Shown: positions 37,090 through 46,387, numbered from the stretch's first letter. The stretch: 64,000 bases of DNA from Collimonas pratensis (GCF_001584185.1 NZ_CP013234.1:186001-250000), one strand, 5' to 3'. Notes: generated by a model not told the origin, from the sequence alone. Numbers and translations are program-made.

Positions 37090-37656
37090 ATGGCTGGAAC
37101 ACGATTTCTTTGGGGAGCTGTGGTGCTGGCCGCGGCATGCGGCGGCATCGCGGCCGGCATTTTCCCGACCGGCGATGCGCATGCGCCGGCGCCGCCAGCT
37201 GCCGGCGTGACGCCGGTATCACCAATAGCCATGGCAGGTGGGACGGCGGGCAGTGCCGCCGCCATGCCTGGCGCCGTCTCGCCAGCGTCGCCGTTTTCAG
37301 TGACGGCATCGACCGCGGCCGCCAGCCAACCCGGGCCGGCGGAGCGTCTGCTGAACATTGCGATGCTGGAAGAACGCTGGGCAAACGATCCGCGGCGAGA
37401 AGAGAAAATCCGCGACGCCGTCGCGGTAACGCAGATGCAGGACCGCATCACCGGCCTCGGCGAGACCTTGCCGAAACTGGCGCCGGAGCAGCAGCGCCAG
37501 CAGGTGGCGGAACTGATCAAGGAGATGCAGGCGTTTGCCGCCAGAGGGGTGCTGCCGAAAAGCGAAGTAGACAATGTCGCGCATCAGCTGCTGGCTGCAG
37601 TCGATCCGAGAAAAACGGCCCAGGCCGGTGCTCAGGGACAGCCCCAACTCCACTGA
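37090..37656 (+). CDS. Small exported or membrane-anchored helical protein, unknown
   Basis: 188 aa, not recognised. One N-terminal hydrophobic segment (WGAVVLAAACGGIAAGIF) is followed by an Ala/Pro-rich linker to about residue 85 and a charged helical region (LEERWANDPRREEKIRDAV, then LAPEQQRQQVAELIKEM). ATG 37090 is favoured by AAAGG 7 bases upstream. It starts 43 bases after the ceramidase stop and may be co-transcribed. A folding or secretion helper for the ceramidase would be possible by analogy with lipase foldases, but no sequence signature shows this. Confidence 0.55.
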   Translation: MAGTRFLWGAVVLAAACGGIAAGIFPTGDAHAPAPPAAGVTPVSPIAMAGGTAGSAAAMPGAVSPASPFSVTASTAAASQPGPAERLLNIAMLEERWANDPRREEKIRDAVAVTQMQDRITGLGETLPKLAPEQQRQQVAELIKEMQAFAARGVLPKSEVDNVAHQLLAAVDPRKTAQAGAQGQPQLH

Positions 37657-37805
37657 TAGATGGCATCTTGCGAATCCGGCAATGCCTCTGCAGTCTGATT
37701 ACCTGGGAGGTAATCGACCGTGCCCGCTAGCGCGCGGAGAATGATTCTGTCGACAACGACAAAACCATTTTCCTCTAACCAGCGATTCCTTGAAGGAGCA
37801 CGATC

Positions 37806-38204
37806 ATGACTGACATCAACCAAACTGCAACTATCGCCGATCAAGCCAATGCCATCGCCAGCCGCTACATTGCAGCCTGGAGCGAAACCGACGCAGTACG
37901 CCGCCGCGCCCTGATCACCAACGTGTTTACGCCCGATGCAACGTATCTCGACCCGATGGCGCGCAGCAGCGGCCATGACGGCCTGGACGCCATGATAGGC
38001 GCGGTGCAGCAGCAGTTCGCCGACCTGCGCTTCCGTTTGCATGGCAAGCAGGATGGCCACAACGATGTGGTGCGTTTCTCCTGGACCCTGGGCGCGGACG
38101 GCGCTGAGCCGGTCGCTTACGGCACCGATGTCGCGGTGGTGGCAGCTGATGGCCGCATCCGCAGCGTTACCGGCTTCCTGGACGCGATGAACGTACCTGC
38201 ATAG
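37806..38204 (+). CDS. NTF2-like (SnoaL-type) protein
   Basis: 132 aa, cone-shaped alpha+beta fold signature: ANAIASRYIAAWSETDAVRRRALI, FTPDATYLDPM, GHDGLDAMIGAVQQQF and the last strands RFSWTLGADGAEPVAYGTDV. The family includes isomerases, dehydratases and many proteins of unknown role. Good ribosome site GAAGGAG. The next gene, a regulator, follows by 38 bases in the same direction. Confidence 0.8.
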   Translation: MTDINQTATIADQANAIASRYIAAWSETDAVRRRALITNVFTPDATYLDPMARSSGHDGLDAMIGAVQQQFADLRFRLHGKQDGHNDVVRFSWTLGADGAEPVAYGTDVAVVAADGRIRSVTGFLDAMNVPA

Positions 38205-38242
38205 CCCGCGCTACACTACGGATAATTCTTCGGAGGCAGCTC

Positions 38243-39136
38243 ATGGGTGCATCACAGATGGTGGCGGAGCCGGGCCGTAGCACTGGCGCAAAACAAGGCG
38301 CCAAAGCGGGCGCAGAAGCAGGCGCGCGGCACCGCTACTTCAATGACTTCGCGGCGGCCTTGCGCTACTGGCGCGACAAGCGCGGCTACAGCCAGCTGCG
38401 CCTGTCGGCCGAAAGCCATATCTCGCAGCGCCACATCAGTTTCCTGGAGAGCGGCCGTGCGCAGCCGAGCCGGGAGCTGATCCTGAAGCTGGGCACGGCG
38501 CTCGACATTCCGCTGCGCCAGCGTAACGTGATGCTGCTGGCGGCGGGTTTCGCGCCAGCTTACCAGGAGCGAAAATTGTCCGATCCGGAACTGGCTGCGG
38601 TCAAGCAGGCGCTGGATTTCATGCTGGCCCAGCAGGCGCCGTATCCGGCGCTGGTGGTGGACCGGCTGTGGAACCTGGTGATGAGCAACGGCCCGGCTGC
38701 CATGATGATGCGCTGGCTGCTGGATATGCCGGAAGCGCAGCCCTTGCCGCGCGAAGGCATCAACATCCTCAAGCTGATGCTGGATCCGCAGGCGATCCGC
38801 AAGCATCTGCTCAACTGGCAGGAGGTCAGCGCCGACCTGCTGCACTGGATCCAGCGCGAAGCCATGAGCGACGGCCCCGGCAGCGAAGCCACCGGGCTGC
38901 TGGAGCAGCTGGTAGCGCTACCCGGCATTCGGGCGGCGACGCAGACGCCGAATCTCGATACGCGGGTGCTGCCATTCCTGCCGCTGAAGATCCGCAAGGA
39001 CGGCGTCGAGCTGAACCTGTTCACCGCGATCGCCACCATGGGTACGCCGCACGACGTCACCGTGCACGAGCTGCGGATCGAATCCTTTTTCCCGGCCGAT
39101 GCCGCCACCGCGGCGTGGTTCAAGGAGCGCGCCTAG
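38243..39136 (+). CDS. XRE-family regulator with MmyB-like ligand-binding domain
   Basis: 297 aa. Helix-turn-helix at about residues 38-90: YWRDKRGYSQLRLSAESHIS then RHISFLESGRAQPSRELIL. The C-terminal ~190 residues match the MmyB-like domain (ALVVDRLWNLVMSN, LPFLPLKIRKDGVELNLFTAIATMG, ELRIESFFPAD), which binds fatty-acid-like ligands in characterised members. An Ala/Gly-rich N-terminal stretch precedes the HTH. It probably controls the NTF2-like gene directly upstream. Confidence 0.85.
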   Translation: MGASQMVAEPGRSTGAKQGAKAGAEAGARHRYFNDFAAALRYWRDKRGYSQLRLSAESHISQRHISFLESGRAQPSRELILKLGTALDIPLRQRNVMLLAAGFAPAYQERKLSDPELAAVKQALDFMLAQQAPYPALVVDRLWNLVMSNGPAAMMMRWLLDMPEAQPLPREGINILKLMLDPQAIRKHLLNWQEVSADLLHWIQREAMSDGPGSEATGLLEQLVALPGIRAATQTPNLDTRVLPFLPLKIRKDGVELNLFTAIATMGTPHDVTVHELRIESFFPADAATAAWFKERA

Positions 39137-39229
39137 GCCGCGGGCGCAGGAAGGGCGCTGCGCTTACAATGGGGATGCTTACGGGCAACTAGAGGTGGCC
39201 CGTGCCAACCCTATTGTGGAGAAAACAAC

Positions 39230-39775
39230 ATGTTGAAAAAAGTACGAAGCATTGCACTGCTGGCCGGGTGTGCGCCCTTTCTTGCCGCCTGCGTTAGCAT
39301 TCCGGCGCAGGCGCCGATCGCAGTGCCGGACAACTTGCAGGTTGCCGCCAACCAGGTCCTGACGCTGGAGGCTAAGGCCACCGGCGTACAAATCTACCAA
39401 TGTGCGGCGACACCGGCCGACGCTTCGAAATTCGAATGGCATTTCGTAGCGCCGCAGGCCGAGTTGTATGACCAGCAGGACAACAAGATCGGTAAGCACT
39501 ATGCTGGCCCGACCTGGGAATCGAACGATGGCAGCAAGGTGGTCGGCGCGGTCCAGGCGCAAAGCAAGGCGCCCGATGCGGACGCCATCGCATGGCTGCT
39601 CCTGAGCGCCAAATCGACTTCGGGAATCGGCGTCTTCGGCCTGACGCAAAGCATCCAGCGCTTGCAGACTTTAGGCGGCGCCGCGCCGGCGGACGGTTGC
39701 GACCAGGCGCGGCTGGGCCAGCAGACACGCGTGCCTTACCAGGCGGTCTACCGTTTCTACGCCGCCAAATCGTAG
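39230..39775 (+). CDS. DUF3455 lipoprotein
   Basis: 181 aa. Lipobox LAAC near residue 21 after a hydrophobic segment, so lipid-anchored. ATGVQIYQCAA and YAGPTWESNDGSKVVG followed by AIAWLLLSAKS are DUF3455 marks. Function unknown. GGAGAAAACAAC precedes the ATG. Stands alone. Confidence 0.82.
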   Translation: MLKKVRSIALLAGCAPFLAACVSIPAQAPIAVPDNLQVAANQVLTLEAKATGVQIYQCAATPADASKFEWHFVAPQAELYDQQDNKIGKHYAGPTWESNDGSKVVGAVQAQSKAPDADAIAWLLLSAKSTSGIGVFGLTQSIQRLQTLGGAAPADGCDQARLGQQTRVPYQAVYRFYAAKS

Positions 39776-39971
39776 CTGTTGCATCAGCGGCGGCTGGCGG
39801 GAATTGCCGATTTGACTAACCGTAGAAATCGCGTATCCAATTTGTAACAGCCGCCGCAAGCGCATGAAGTGCTGATATATTGTCGCGAGGAAATTAACGT
39901 CCTCAACCAGTTTTCCGCCTGCCGTCGGTGATGCCGGCGGCAGCCTTTCGCGACTTATCGGAGTGTTCTGT

Positions 39972-40856
39972 ATGCGTGGTGTGATCAAGCACGGTTTGAC
40001 CTTTTTATGTATCCTGACACCACTAGCCGCCAATGCCGGCGACACCCTCAGCAAGATCCGCGACAGCCAGACCATCACCTTCGCTTACCGCGAAACGGCG
40101 CCGTTTTCCTATACCGATGAAAACAAGCAGATCGTCGGGTATTCGATCGACATGTGCCTGAAAATCGCCGATGCCGTCAAACGTGAACTGAAGCTGCCGA
40201 ATCTCAAGGTGGCGTATGTGCCGGTCGATTCGACTACCCGTTTTTCCAGCATCATCGACGGCAAGGCCGACATGGAATGCGGCTCCACCACGAATAACGC
40301 CGAGCGCCGCACCCGCGTCGGCTTTACCGTGCCGAACTTCTTTTCCAGCGTGCGCATGATCGTCAAGAAGGGCAGCGACATCAAGAACTGGTCCGACCTG
40401 CGCGGCAAGACCATCGTCATCACCAAGAGCACCACCACCATCGACCTGGTCAACGATCGCAGCAATGTGCGTTCGCTCAATATCAAGGTAGTGGAAGCCA
40501 AGGACGATGCTGAATCGTTCAGCTTCGTCGAGCAGGGCAAGGCCGATGCCTACGCCATGGACGACGTGCTGCTGTACAGCCTGCGCGCCACCGCCAAGAC
40601 GCCGTCCGACTTTACCGTGCTGGGCGATCCGCTCTCGATCGAACAATATTCCCTGATGTTCCGCAAGGACGATCCGGCCTTCAAGCAGCTGGTCGACAAG
40701 GAAATGGTACGGATGATCAACGAGGGCGACTTCCAGAAGATCTACAGTTTCTGGTTTACCCAACCGCATGGATCGAAGAAGGTCAACATGGGCATGCCGA
40801 TGGGCTACCTGTTGCGCGATTCGTTGCTCTATCCTTCGGACAAGACCGCCCAGTAA
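39972..40856 (+). CDS. Amino-acid ABC transporter substrate-binding protein (GltI-like), orphan
   Basis: 294 aa, family 3 periplasmic binding protein. Signal peptide ends ANAGDT. SQTITFAYRETAPFSY, VGYSIDMCLKIADAV and MECGSTTNNAERR are the glutamate/aspartate-binding signature, the last holding the ligand-binding Arg. ATG 39972 is preferred over an upstream GTG because GGAG lies at the right distance. No permease or ATPase gene is adjacent, so it must share components encoded elsewhere or act in chemoreception. Confidence 0.85.
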   Translation: MRGVIKHGLTFLCILTPLAANAGDTLSKIRDSQTITFAYRETAPFSYTDENKQIVGYSIDMCLKIADAVKRELKLPNLKVAYVPVDSTTRFSSIIDGKADMECGSTTNNAERRTRVGFTVPNFFSSVRMIVKKGSDIKNWSDLRGKTIVITKSTTTIDLVNDRSNVRSLNIKVVEAKDDAESFSFVEQGKADAYAMDDVLLYSLRATAKTPSDFTVLGDPLSIEQYSLMFRKDDPAFKQLVDKEMVRMINEGDFQKIYSFWFTQPHGSKKVNMGMPMGYLLRDSLLYPSDKTAQ

Positions 40857-40878
40857 GCACTGGTGGACTGTAACAGGA

Positions 40879-41862
40879 TTACTGCAACAGGCGCTGCATG
40901 AACAGATCGAGGAAGCGCGGCTTGTCGAGCGCCAGGCAGACTTCGGCGTTGGCGGCGCCTGCTTCTTCCCTGGTATAGCCTTCCTGGTCCACCGCGATGC
41001 GTAAGGCCGTGGTCGGGCAGATGCGTTGGTCGGCGAGGTAGGCGACCGGCACCACGTCGAACAGCGTCGGCGTATCGCTGGACCACGGCTGATAGCTGTC
41101 GGTCCACTGATGGTACAGCAGCGTCAGCGCATCGGTCAGCGCCGAGCCATGCCCGAACAAGGCGTTGCGTTCGACTGCGTCCAGCCTGACCTGGGTGGAA
41201 TCGAGCGGCATCATGACAATCGGCACACCCGAGGAAAACAGTTTTTGCGCAGCCGGAGTATCGGCCGCAATGTTGTATTCCTTGTCCGGCGGACGCGACG
41301 CAACGTATTCCGATTTCCGGTAACCCACCCTGACCGATCCTCCCATCAGCACCACCCGCTTGAGTTGGCGAAAGGTCGCCGGATCGCGCGCGATCGCCGC
41401 GCCGATATTGGTCAAGGGACCCAGGGCAATCAAGGTAATCTGACCCGGATGCAGGCGGATCTGCTGCAGCAGGAAATCTGCCGCCGGCGCGGTCTGCGCC
41501 GGCAAGCTGCCGCGCTGCGCCCAGCGCGCCTGGGTGAATGGCGTCATGCTGGTCGTGGCGATGCCGCGCGCAACAGGAATCTTGCCATGCCCGGTTTCGC
41601 GCAACAGGCGCTCCAGCAGCTGCGCGCGCAAGCCGGTATCGCCCCAGGCAGTAGTGAAACCCAGGATCTCGAATTCGGGACTGTTGAGAAGCAAGGCTAC
41701 GGCAAAGGCATCGTCGATATCGTCGCCGATGTCGGTATCGACGATGACTTGCTCGGTTGCTGCCGCGGGTGCCGCATGCGTCGATTGTGCAAACAGCAGC
41801 GCCAGCGTGACCGCCGCGGCCGGCAAGATGGCGTTCAGAATATTCCTGGTCCAGGCAGGCAT
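40879..41862 (-). CDS. Exported inosine-uridine-type nucleoside hydrolase
   Basis: 327 aa. Signal peptide (TLALLFAQSTHAAPAA) then VIVDTDIGDDIDDAFAVALLL, the DxDxxxDD-type calcium motif of nucleoside N-ribohydrolases. ITLIALGPLTNIGAAI, RVVLMGGSVRVG and YNIAADTPAA are further family motifs, and Asp in LFDVVPVAYLAD completes the metal site. It splits ribonucleosides into base plus ribose, here apparently in the periplasm. It lies 16 bases after a second homologue, probably one operon. Confidence 0.87.
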   Translation of the reverse strand: MPAWTRNILNAILPAAAVTLALLFAQSTHAAPAAATEQVIVDTDIGDDIDDAFAVALLLNSPEFEILGFTTAWGDTGLRAQLLERLLRETGHGKIPVARGIATTSMTPFTQARWAQRGSLPAQTAPAADFLLQQIRLHPGQITLIALGPLTNIGAAIARDPATFRQLKRVVLMGGSVRVGYRKSEYVASRPPDKEYNIAADTPAAQKLFSSGVPIVMMPLDSTQVRLDAVERNALFGHGSALTDALTLLYHQWTDSYQPWSSDTPTLFDVVPVAYLADQRICPTTALRIAVDQEGYTREEAGAANAEVCLALDKPRFLDLFMQRLLQ

Positions 41863-41878
41863 GGCTGCTGCGCTCCGC

Positions 41879-43048
41879 TTATCGACTGCCTGCGGCTGGC
41901 GCTGGTGTCGGCGGCGTCGGCAGGTTCATCAGCTTGATCATCAGTTTTTCGAAAGCCGGCACGTTGACTTCGCGCACCACCGTGGTCGGGCTGGCGATCA
42001 GGCCTGGCGGCGCATAAGCGGCAGGCCAGGACAAGGTATTGCCATAGCCGGCGCCGAAGTCGGTATCGATGCTGACGTACAGCTGGTCAGATTTACTGAT
42101 CAGCGTCGGATCCAGCCAGACCGCGGTAGCCAGTTCATCCCACAGCGGAAAGCCGGTTTCGGTGACTTTTTTCACCATCTGCGCCAACGGCGTGCCGGAC
42201 TTGGTCATGTCGCTCAGCAGCTTGGCGCTGAGTTCGGTTGCGGTGGACGGATCGGCCGGCACCATGACGATCCGCTTCCAAGGCGCGCGCAAGGCGATCT
42301 TGGCGGCTTCCGGATCCCAGCGGAAGTTGAATTCCAGGCGCGGCGTGTTGATGTATTCGCGGGCAAACTGTTCTGCCGATTTGGACGGCAGCATCTGGTG
42401 CGGATTGAGGCTGCCGCCCATGTAGACGATTTCCTTGGCGGTGGCGGCGAAACTCGGGTCGAGGCTGATCGCCAGCGCGACATTGGTCATCGGGCCGGTG
42501 GCCAGGATGGTGACCTGGCCCGGAAATTCATGCACTTTCCTGATCATGAAATTGGCAGCGATTTCGTTGGCGGCCTTGGTATGCGGCATGCCTTCCGGCA
42601 GCTGCGGCACGAAGTCGTGGGCATGATAGTTGGGCTGGCTCTGGATGGTGCCGTCCGGCCATTTTTCATCCATCCAGGCGCCCTTGTAGACCAGCTTGCC
42701 GTACAAGGCTTCCCAGCGGCGCGTGGTTTCCTGGGTGTTCAGCAAGGGGAAGGTCGAACCGGGCACGACCGGGATATCGCTGCGTCCTATCACTTCCAGC
42801 GTGCGGAGCGCGTGCGCGATGTTTTCGTCGCGCCAGGTCGAGCCGCTGACAATCGTGATGCCCAGCACTTCCACGTCCGGCGACTGGATCGCCATCAGCT
42901 GCGCTGCCCTTGGCCCGCCGATGTCGTCGTCGATGATCACCTTGCGCTTGCCTTCGGCCTGGGCCTGCAGCGGCAAGGTGGCCGCTACCGCCAGTCCCAG
43001 CATGAATACCGTCGATAGTAAGCGGCGGCGTGTCGAAGTCGATTTCAT
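41879..43048 (-). CDS. Exported nucleoside-hydrolase-like protein with altered metal motif
   Basis: 389 aa. Signal peptide ends LQAQAEG. The N-terminal motif reads VIIDDDIGGPRAAQLMA, where a typical enzyme has two Asp after the Gly; here Pro46 and Arg47 replace the calcium ligand and the ribose-binding Asp. VTILATGPMTNVALAI, EIVYMGGSLNPHQ and LWDELATAVWLDP remain. ATG 43048 with GAAAG upstream is preferred to a TTG 4 codons earlier. It probably has altered chemistry or substrate. Same operon as the canonical homologue. Confidence 0.78.
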   Translation of the reverse strand: MKSTSTRRRLLSTVFMLGLAVAATLPLQAQAEGKRKVIIDDDIGGPRAAQLMAIQSPDVEVLGITIVSGSTWRDENIAHALRTLEVIGRSDIPVVPGSTFPLLNTQETTRRWEALYGKLVYKGAWMDEKWPDGTIQSQPNYHAHDFVPQLPEGMPHTKAANEIAANFMIRKVHEFPGQVTILATGPMTNVALAISLDPSFAATAKEIVYMGGSLNPHQMLPSKSAEQFAREYINTPRLEFNFRWDPEAAKIALRAPWKRIVMVPADPSTATELSAKLLSDMTKSGTPLAQMVKKVTETGFPLWDELATAVWLDPTLISKSDQLYVSIDTDFGAGYGNTLSWPAAYAPPGLIASPTTVVREVNVPAFEKLMIKLMNLPTPPTPAPAAGSR

Positions 43049-43097
43049 AAGTACTTTCAAATAGAAAAAACAGGCATGGCGCGGAAGCCGCGGCAGG

Positions 43098-44045
43098 CTA
43101 TCGTAAAAAAGGTTGCAGCGCCGCCAGGAAGGCGTCGGGGGTTTCGATCATCGGCGCGTGGCCGCTATCGGCAATGACTTTGAGTTCGGCGCCGCGGATG
43201 TGGGAGGCGAAGTAGCGGCCGTCTTTCAACGGTAGCAAGCTGTCATGTTCACCCCATAGCACCAGGGTCGGGATCGTGATGGCGCTCAGTTCGCCATCGA
43301 CGGTTTCGCTCAGCAAAGCCGGATTGCGCACTGCGCGGATAGCCCAGGCATCGCCTTTTGCCAGGCTCCAGGCAAGACCGTCGCGCAAGGCTTGGTCGGT
43401 CTGGTAGGAAGGCGAATGAAAGACACTCGCCAACAGCTGCTTTTCTCCGGCCAGCGAGGCGCCCACCACGCTCTTTTTGCCGGCAGCGGGCGGTGCAAAC
43501 AGGTGTTTCATGGTGGCGTTCAAGCCTGCCGAATCGGACAACACCAGCCGTGACGGTTTCGGCAACGCCAGGCTAGTGCCGGCAGCGACGCCGCGCAAGG
43601 CTTGTATGGTGTACTGCGCAGAGATCCAGCCGCCCAGCGATTCACCCACCAGGGTGAAATCGCTGACCTGGTTCTGGCGCAGGAACTCGCCCAGGAAATC
43701 GACCCAGGTCTGGATCCCGAAATCGACCTGCGGCTTGTCGGAATTGCCGAAGCCGAGCTGGTCCAGCGCCAGCACCCTGTGCGTCTGCGCCAGCGCCAGC
43801 ATGACCTTGCCCCAGTCGCCCTTGGCGCTGCTGCCGAGGCCGTGCACCAGCACTATCACCGGACCGCTGCCGAGATCGTAATAGCGGATGTTGGCGCCAA
43901 ACAGCAACGCAGTCTTTTGCTCCGGCAAGGCGGCTTGCGCTGCGGCGCTGAGCGGCGCCAGCAAGGCGATGCCGATCGCCAGCGCGGAACATGCGGCTGC
44001 TGCCAGCCGTTGCCAGGGTTGGCCGGAACCGTTAGCCTTATGCAT
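43098..44045 (-). CDS. Exported alpha/beta hydrolase
   Basis: 315 aa with a signal peptide (AIGIALLAPLSAAAQAAL). Oxyanion segment VLVHGLGSSAKGDW, nucleophile elbow VGESLGGWIS, acid in LWGEHDSLLP and His in DSGHAPMIE form the triad. It resembles meta-cleavage-product hydrolases and lactonases. It lies 49 bases upstream of the nucleoside hydrolase pair and downstream of the TonB receptor on the same strand, so all four may be co-expressed. Confidence 0.82.
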   Translation of the reverse strand: MHKANGSGQPWQRLAAAACSALAIGIALLAPLSAAAQAALPEQKTALLFGANIRYYDLGSGPVIVLVHGLGSSAKGDWGKVMLALAQTHRVLALDQLGFGNSDKPQVDFGIQTWVDFLGEFLRQNQVSDFTLVGESLGGWISAQYTIQALRGVAAGTSLALPKPSRLVLSDSAGLNATMKHLFAPPAAGKKSVVGASLAGEKQLLASVFHSPSYQTDQALRDGLAWSLAKGDAWAIRAVRNPALLSETVDGELSAITIPTLVLWGEHDSLLPLKDGRYFASHIRGAELKVIADSGHAPMIETPDAFLAALQPFLR

Positions 44046-44134
44046 GTGTCTCCTCCGATGGAAGCTTGCGCAGGCATCCTGGGCGGCAGCCGCGCCACCC
44101 AGGAAGTGCCGTTGCGATTGAACTGCCCGGCAGC

Positions 44135-46387
44135 TTAAAAATTCGACCGGAACTGTACGCCGAACATGCGCGGATCGTTGATGAAGGCGGTCCGGTTGTC
44201 GAAGTCGATGCCGCCGACCGCCACGATCTTGTTGGTGATGTTGCGGCCGAATGCAGCGATTTCATATTTGTCGCCGCCCCACTTGTAACCCACGCGCAAG
44301 CCACCTTCCAGCAACGGTTTTCCGGTGAACTCGGTCGAGTTGTACAGGAAGAAGTTGATCTTGCTGCGATAGGCCCAGTCGGTATAGAAGTACAGCTCGT
44401 CGTTGTTGCCCAGCGGGATGCCGTAGCGTGCAGTGACGTTGGCGATCCATTTCGGCGCTTGCGGCAAGGGATTGCCGTCGATCGAAAACAAGCCTGGCCT
44501 TACCTGGGTGTTGAGCATGGTGCAGGAAGCGCAGCCGGCCACCAGCAGGTTCGGATCGCGGATCTGCGTGTAGTTGTAGCTGCCGCCTACGGTCACGCGC
44601 AGGCGTTCGCTCAGGTTGGCTTCCAGGTCCAGCTCGGCGCCGCGGCCCACGGTCTTGGCCGCATTCACCAGCATGATCGAGTTGGAGTTGCCGCCGACGG
44701 CTGTCAGCTGCTGGTTCTTGACGTCGAAGCTGTAGATGCTGAAGTTGGCGCGGGCGCGGCGGTTGAACAGGTCAGCCTTGATCCCCGCTTCATAGGAAGT
44801 GATGGTCTCGGCGTTGGCGACCGTGATCGGTACCGAGGAAGAGGGCGCCGCGATACTCGGTGCGCGGAAGCCGGTGGCTACCCTGGTATAGGTGCTGACG
44901 TCATTGGTCAAGGCGTAGTTGGCGCTGAGGTCCCAGCTGACGTTCGATTTGTTTTCGCTGATCGAGCCCGGGCCGGTGAAGGTGACGTTGTTGGCGACCT
45001 CATTCGAGAAATCCTTCTTGTCCTCGGTATAACGCAGGCCGCCGCGCAGCTTCAGCCTGTCGTTGACGTCATAGGTGAGCGAGCCGAACACAGCGTAGGC
45101 CGTATTTTTCTGGCGATTCTGCAGGTAGCTGGTCTGCAGCTGGGTGGTGCTGTCGAAGTTGGAGCTGTTGCCGGCCACATCTTCGTAGAAGTAGTACAAG
45201 CCGGTCTGCCAGTTGAGCGGCCCTTCATTCTTCGACTCGACCCGGAATTCCTGCGAAAACTGCTTGTGATCGGCGACGCCGCCGCCGGTCTGTACCTGGA
45301 ACGGGATGAAGCCGGGGCCGGTCGGCGTGCCGCCGTCGATGTCGCCGCGGCTGAAGTAGCTGGAGATGGTTTCATAACCGGTGATCGAGTACAGCTTGAC
45401 CTGGTCCAGGTTCCAGGACAGGCGGGCGCTGCCGCCGGCGGTATGCAGCGATTGCGTGTTGAGCGCGTTGGTGGTGATCTGGGACGGATCGAAGCCGGCG
45501 ACAAAACCGTCGCTGCCTTTCTCCAGGATATTGGCGCGGAACAGACGGGCGCTGCCGGTGGTGGCGCGGGCGTGGATGTTGAACAAGGCGTTGAAAGTGC
45601 CGTCCGGCTTGTACAGGAACTGCAGGCGGCCGGCGCGTTCGTCATAGCCTTCCAGGAAAGGCGTGCCGCCGCCGTCATTCTTGACCCAGTTGTCGCGGTG
45701 TTCGACCAGCGTCGAAAAGCGCATCGCCCATTGATCGCTCAAAGGCACGTTGACCGCCGCTTCGACATTGGCGGTATTGTGGGTGCCATCAGAGACGCTG
45801 TAGTAGCCGGAGACCTTGTCCAGGCTCGGCTTGGCCGAATCGAACTTGACGACACCGGCGGGCGTATTACGGCCGAACAGCGTACCCTGCGGGCCGCGCA
45901 GCACTTCGACGCCCGCCAGGTCGAACATGGGAAAGCCTTTGAGGGCGGCGTTTTCCTGCACCACGTCATCGAATATCAGGGATACCGGCTGCGAGGCAAA
46001 GGTCGAAAAATCGGTATTGCCGTAGCCGCGGATATAGAAGCGCGGGAAGGTGCGGCCGTTGGAGGATTCGATATTCAGGCTAGGCACCTTGGCCGCCAGC
46101 ACGCGGATATCCTGGCCGCCGGAGTTGAGCACATCGAGCGTTTCGCCCTTGAGCAAGGTCACCGAGATCGGCACGTCCTTGATCTTCTCGACCTTGCGCT
46201 GCGCGGTGACGGTCATGGTTTCCAGCTGCAATGAAGAACCGTCCTGCGCCGCCGGACTGGCCGCTGCCGGCACTGCGGTGCCGGCGGTCTGCGCCAGCGC
46301 CGCGCCGAACGGCAAGGCGGCTCCCAATGTCAGCACCATCTTTCCTGCGCAACGCATGTGGGCGCGTGCCCTCGCTTTTTTTCCCAT
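44135..46387 (-). CDS. TonB-dependent outer-membrane receptor
   Basis: 750 aa. Signal peptide near AALPFGAALAQ, TonB-box-like LETMTVTAQR, plug domain with VPSLNIESSNGRTFPRFYIRGYG and the hallmark VEVLRGPQGTLFGRNTPAG, then a 22-strand barrel ending in Phe (MFGVQFRSNF). The substrate is unknown. Nucleoside hydrolases and a nucleoside ABC importer on either side suggest a nucleoside or nucleoside-containing compound. Two TGTATACA sites in its 460-base upstream region suggest control by the neighbouring GntR protein. Confidence 0.9.
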   Translation of the reverse strand: MGKKARARAHMRCAGKMVLTLGAALPFGAALAQTAGTAVPAAASPAAQDGSSLQLETMTVTAQRKVEKIKDVPISVTLLKGETLDVLNSGGQDIRVLAAKVPSLNIESSNGRTFPRFYIRGYGNTDFSTFASQPVSLIFDDVVQENAALKGFPMFDLAGVEVLRGPQGTLFGRNTPAGVVKFDSAKPSLDKVSGYYSVSDGTHNTANVEAAVNVPLSDQWAMRFSTLVEHRDNWVKNDGGGTPFLEGYDERAGRLQFLYKPDGTFNALFNIHARATTGSARLFRANILEKGSDGFVAGFDPSQITTNALNTQSLHTAGGSARLSWNLDQVKLYSITGYETISSYFSRGDIDGGTPTGPGFIPFQVQTGGGVADHKQFSQEFRVESKNEGPLNWQTGLYYFYEDVAGNSSNFDSTTQLQTSYLQNRQKNTAYAVFGSLTYDVNDRLKLRGGLRYTEDKKDFSNEVANNVTFTGPGSISENKSNVSWDLSANYALTNDVSTYTRVATGFRAPSIAAPSSSVPITVANAETITSYEAGIKADLFNRRARANFSIYSFDVKNQQLTAVGGNSNSIMLVNAAKTVGRGAELDLEANLSERLRVTVGGSYNYTQIRDPNLLVAGCASCTMLNTQVRPGLFSIDGNPLPQAPKWIANVTARYGIPLGNNDELYFYTDWAYRSKINFFLYNSTEFTGKPLLEGGLRVGYKWGGDKYEIAAFGRNITNKIVAVGGIDFDNRTAFINDPRMFGVQFRSNF

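Noticed and set aside
34815..37574. 919-codon open frame on the minus strand across the ceramidase gene
   Set aside because: It is the antisense shadow of the ceramidase gene: no start signal, His/Gln-rich composition typical of GC-rich antisense frames, and the plus-strand protein has clear family motifs.
44066..46234. 722-codon open frame on the plus strand opposite the TonB receptor
   Set aside because: Val/Ala/Gly-rich antisense frame without motifs; the minus-strand receptor is unmistakable.
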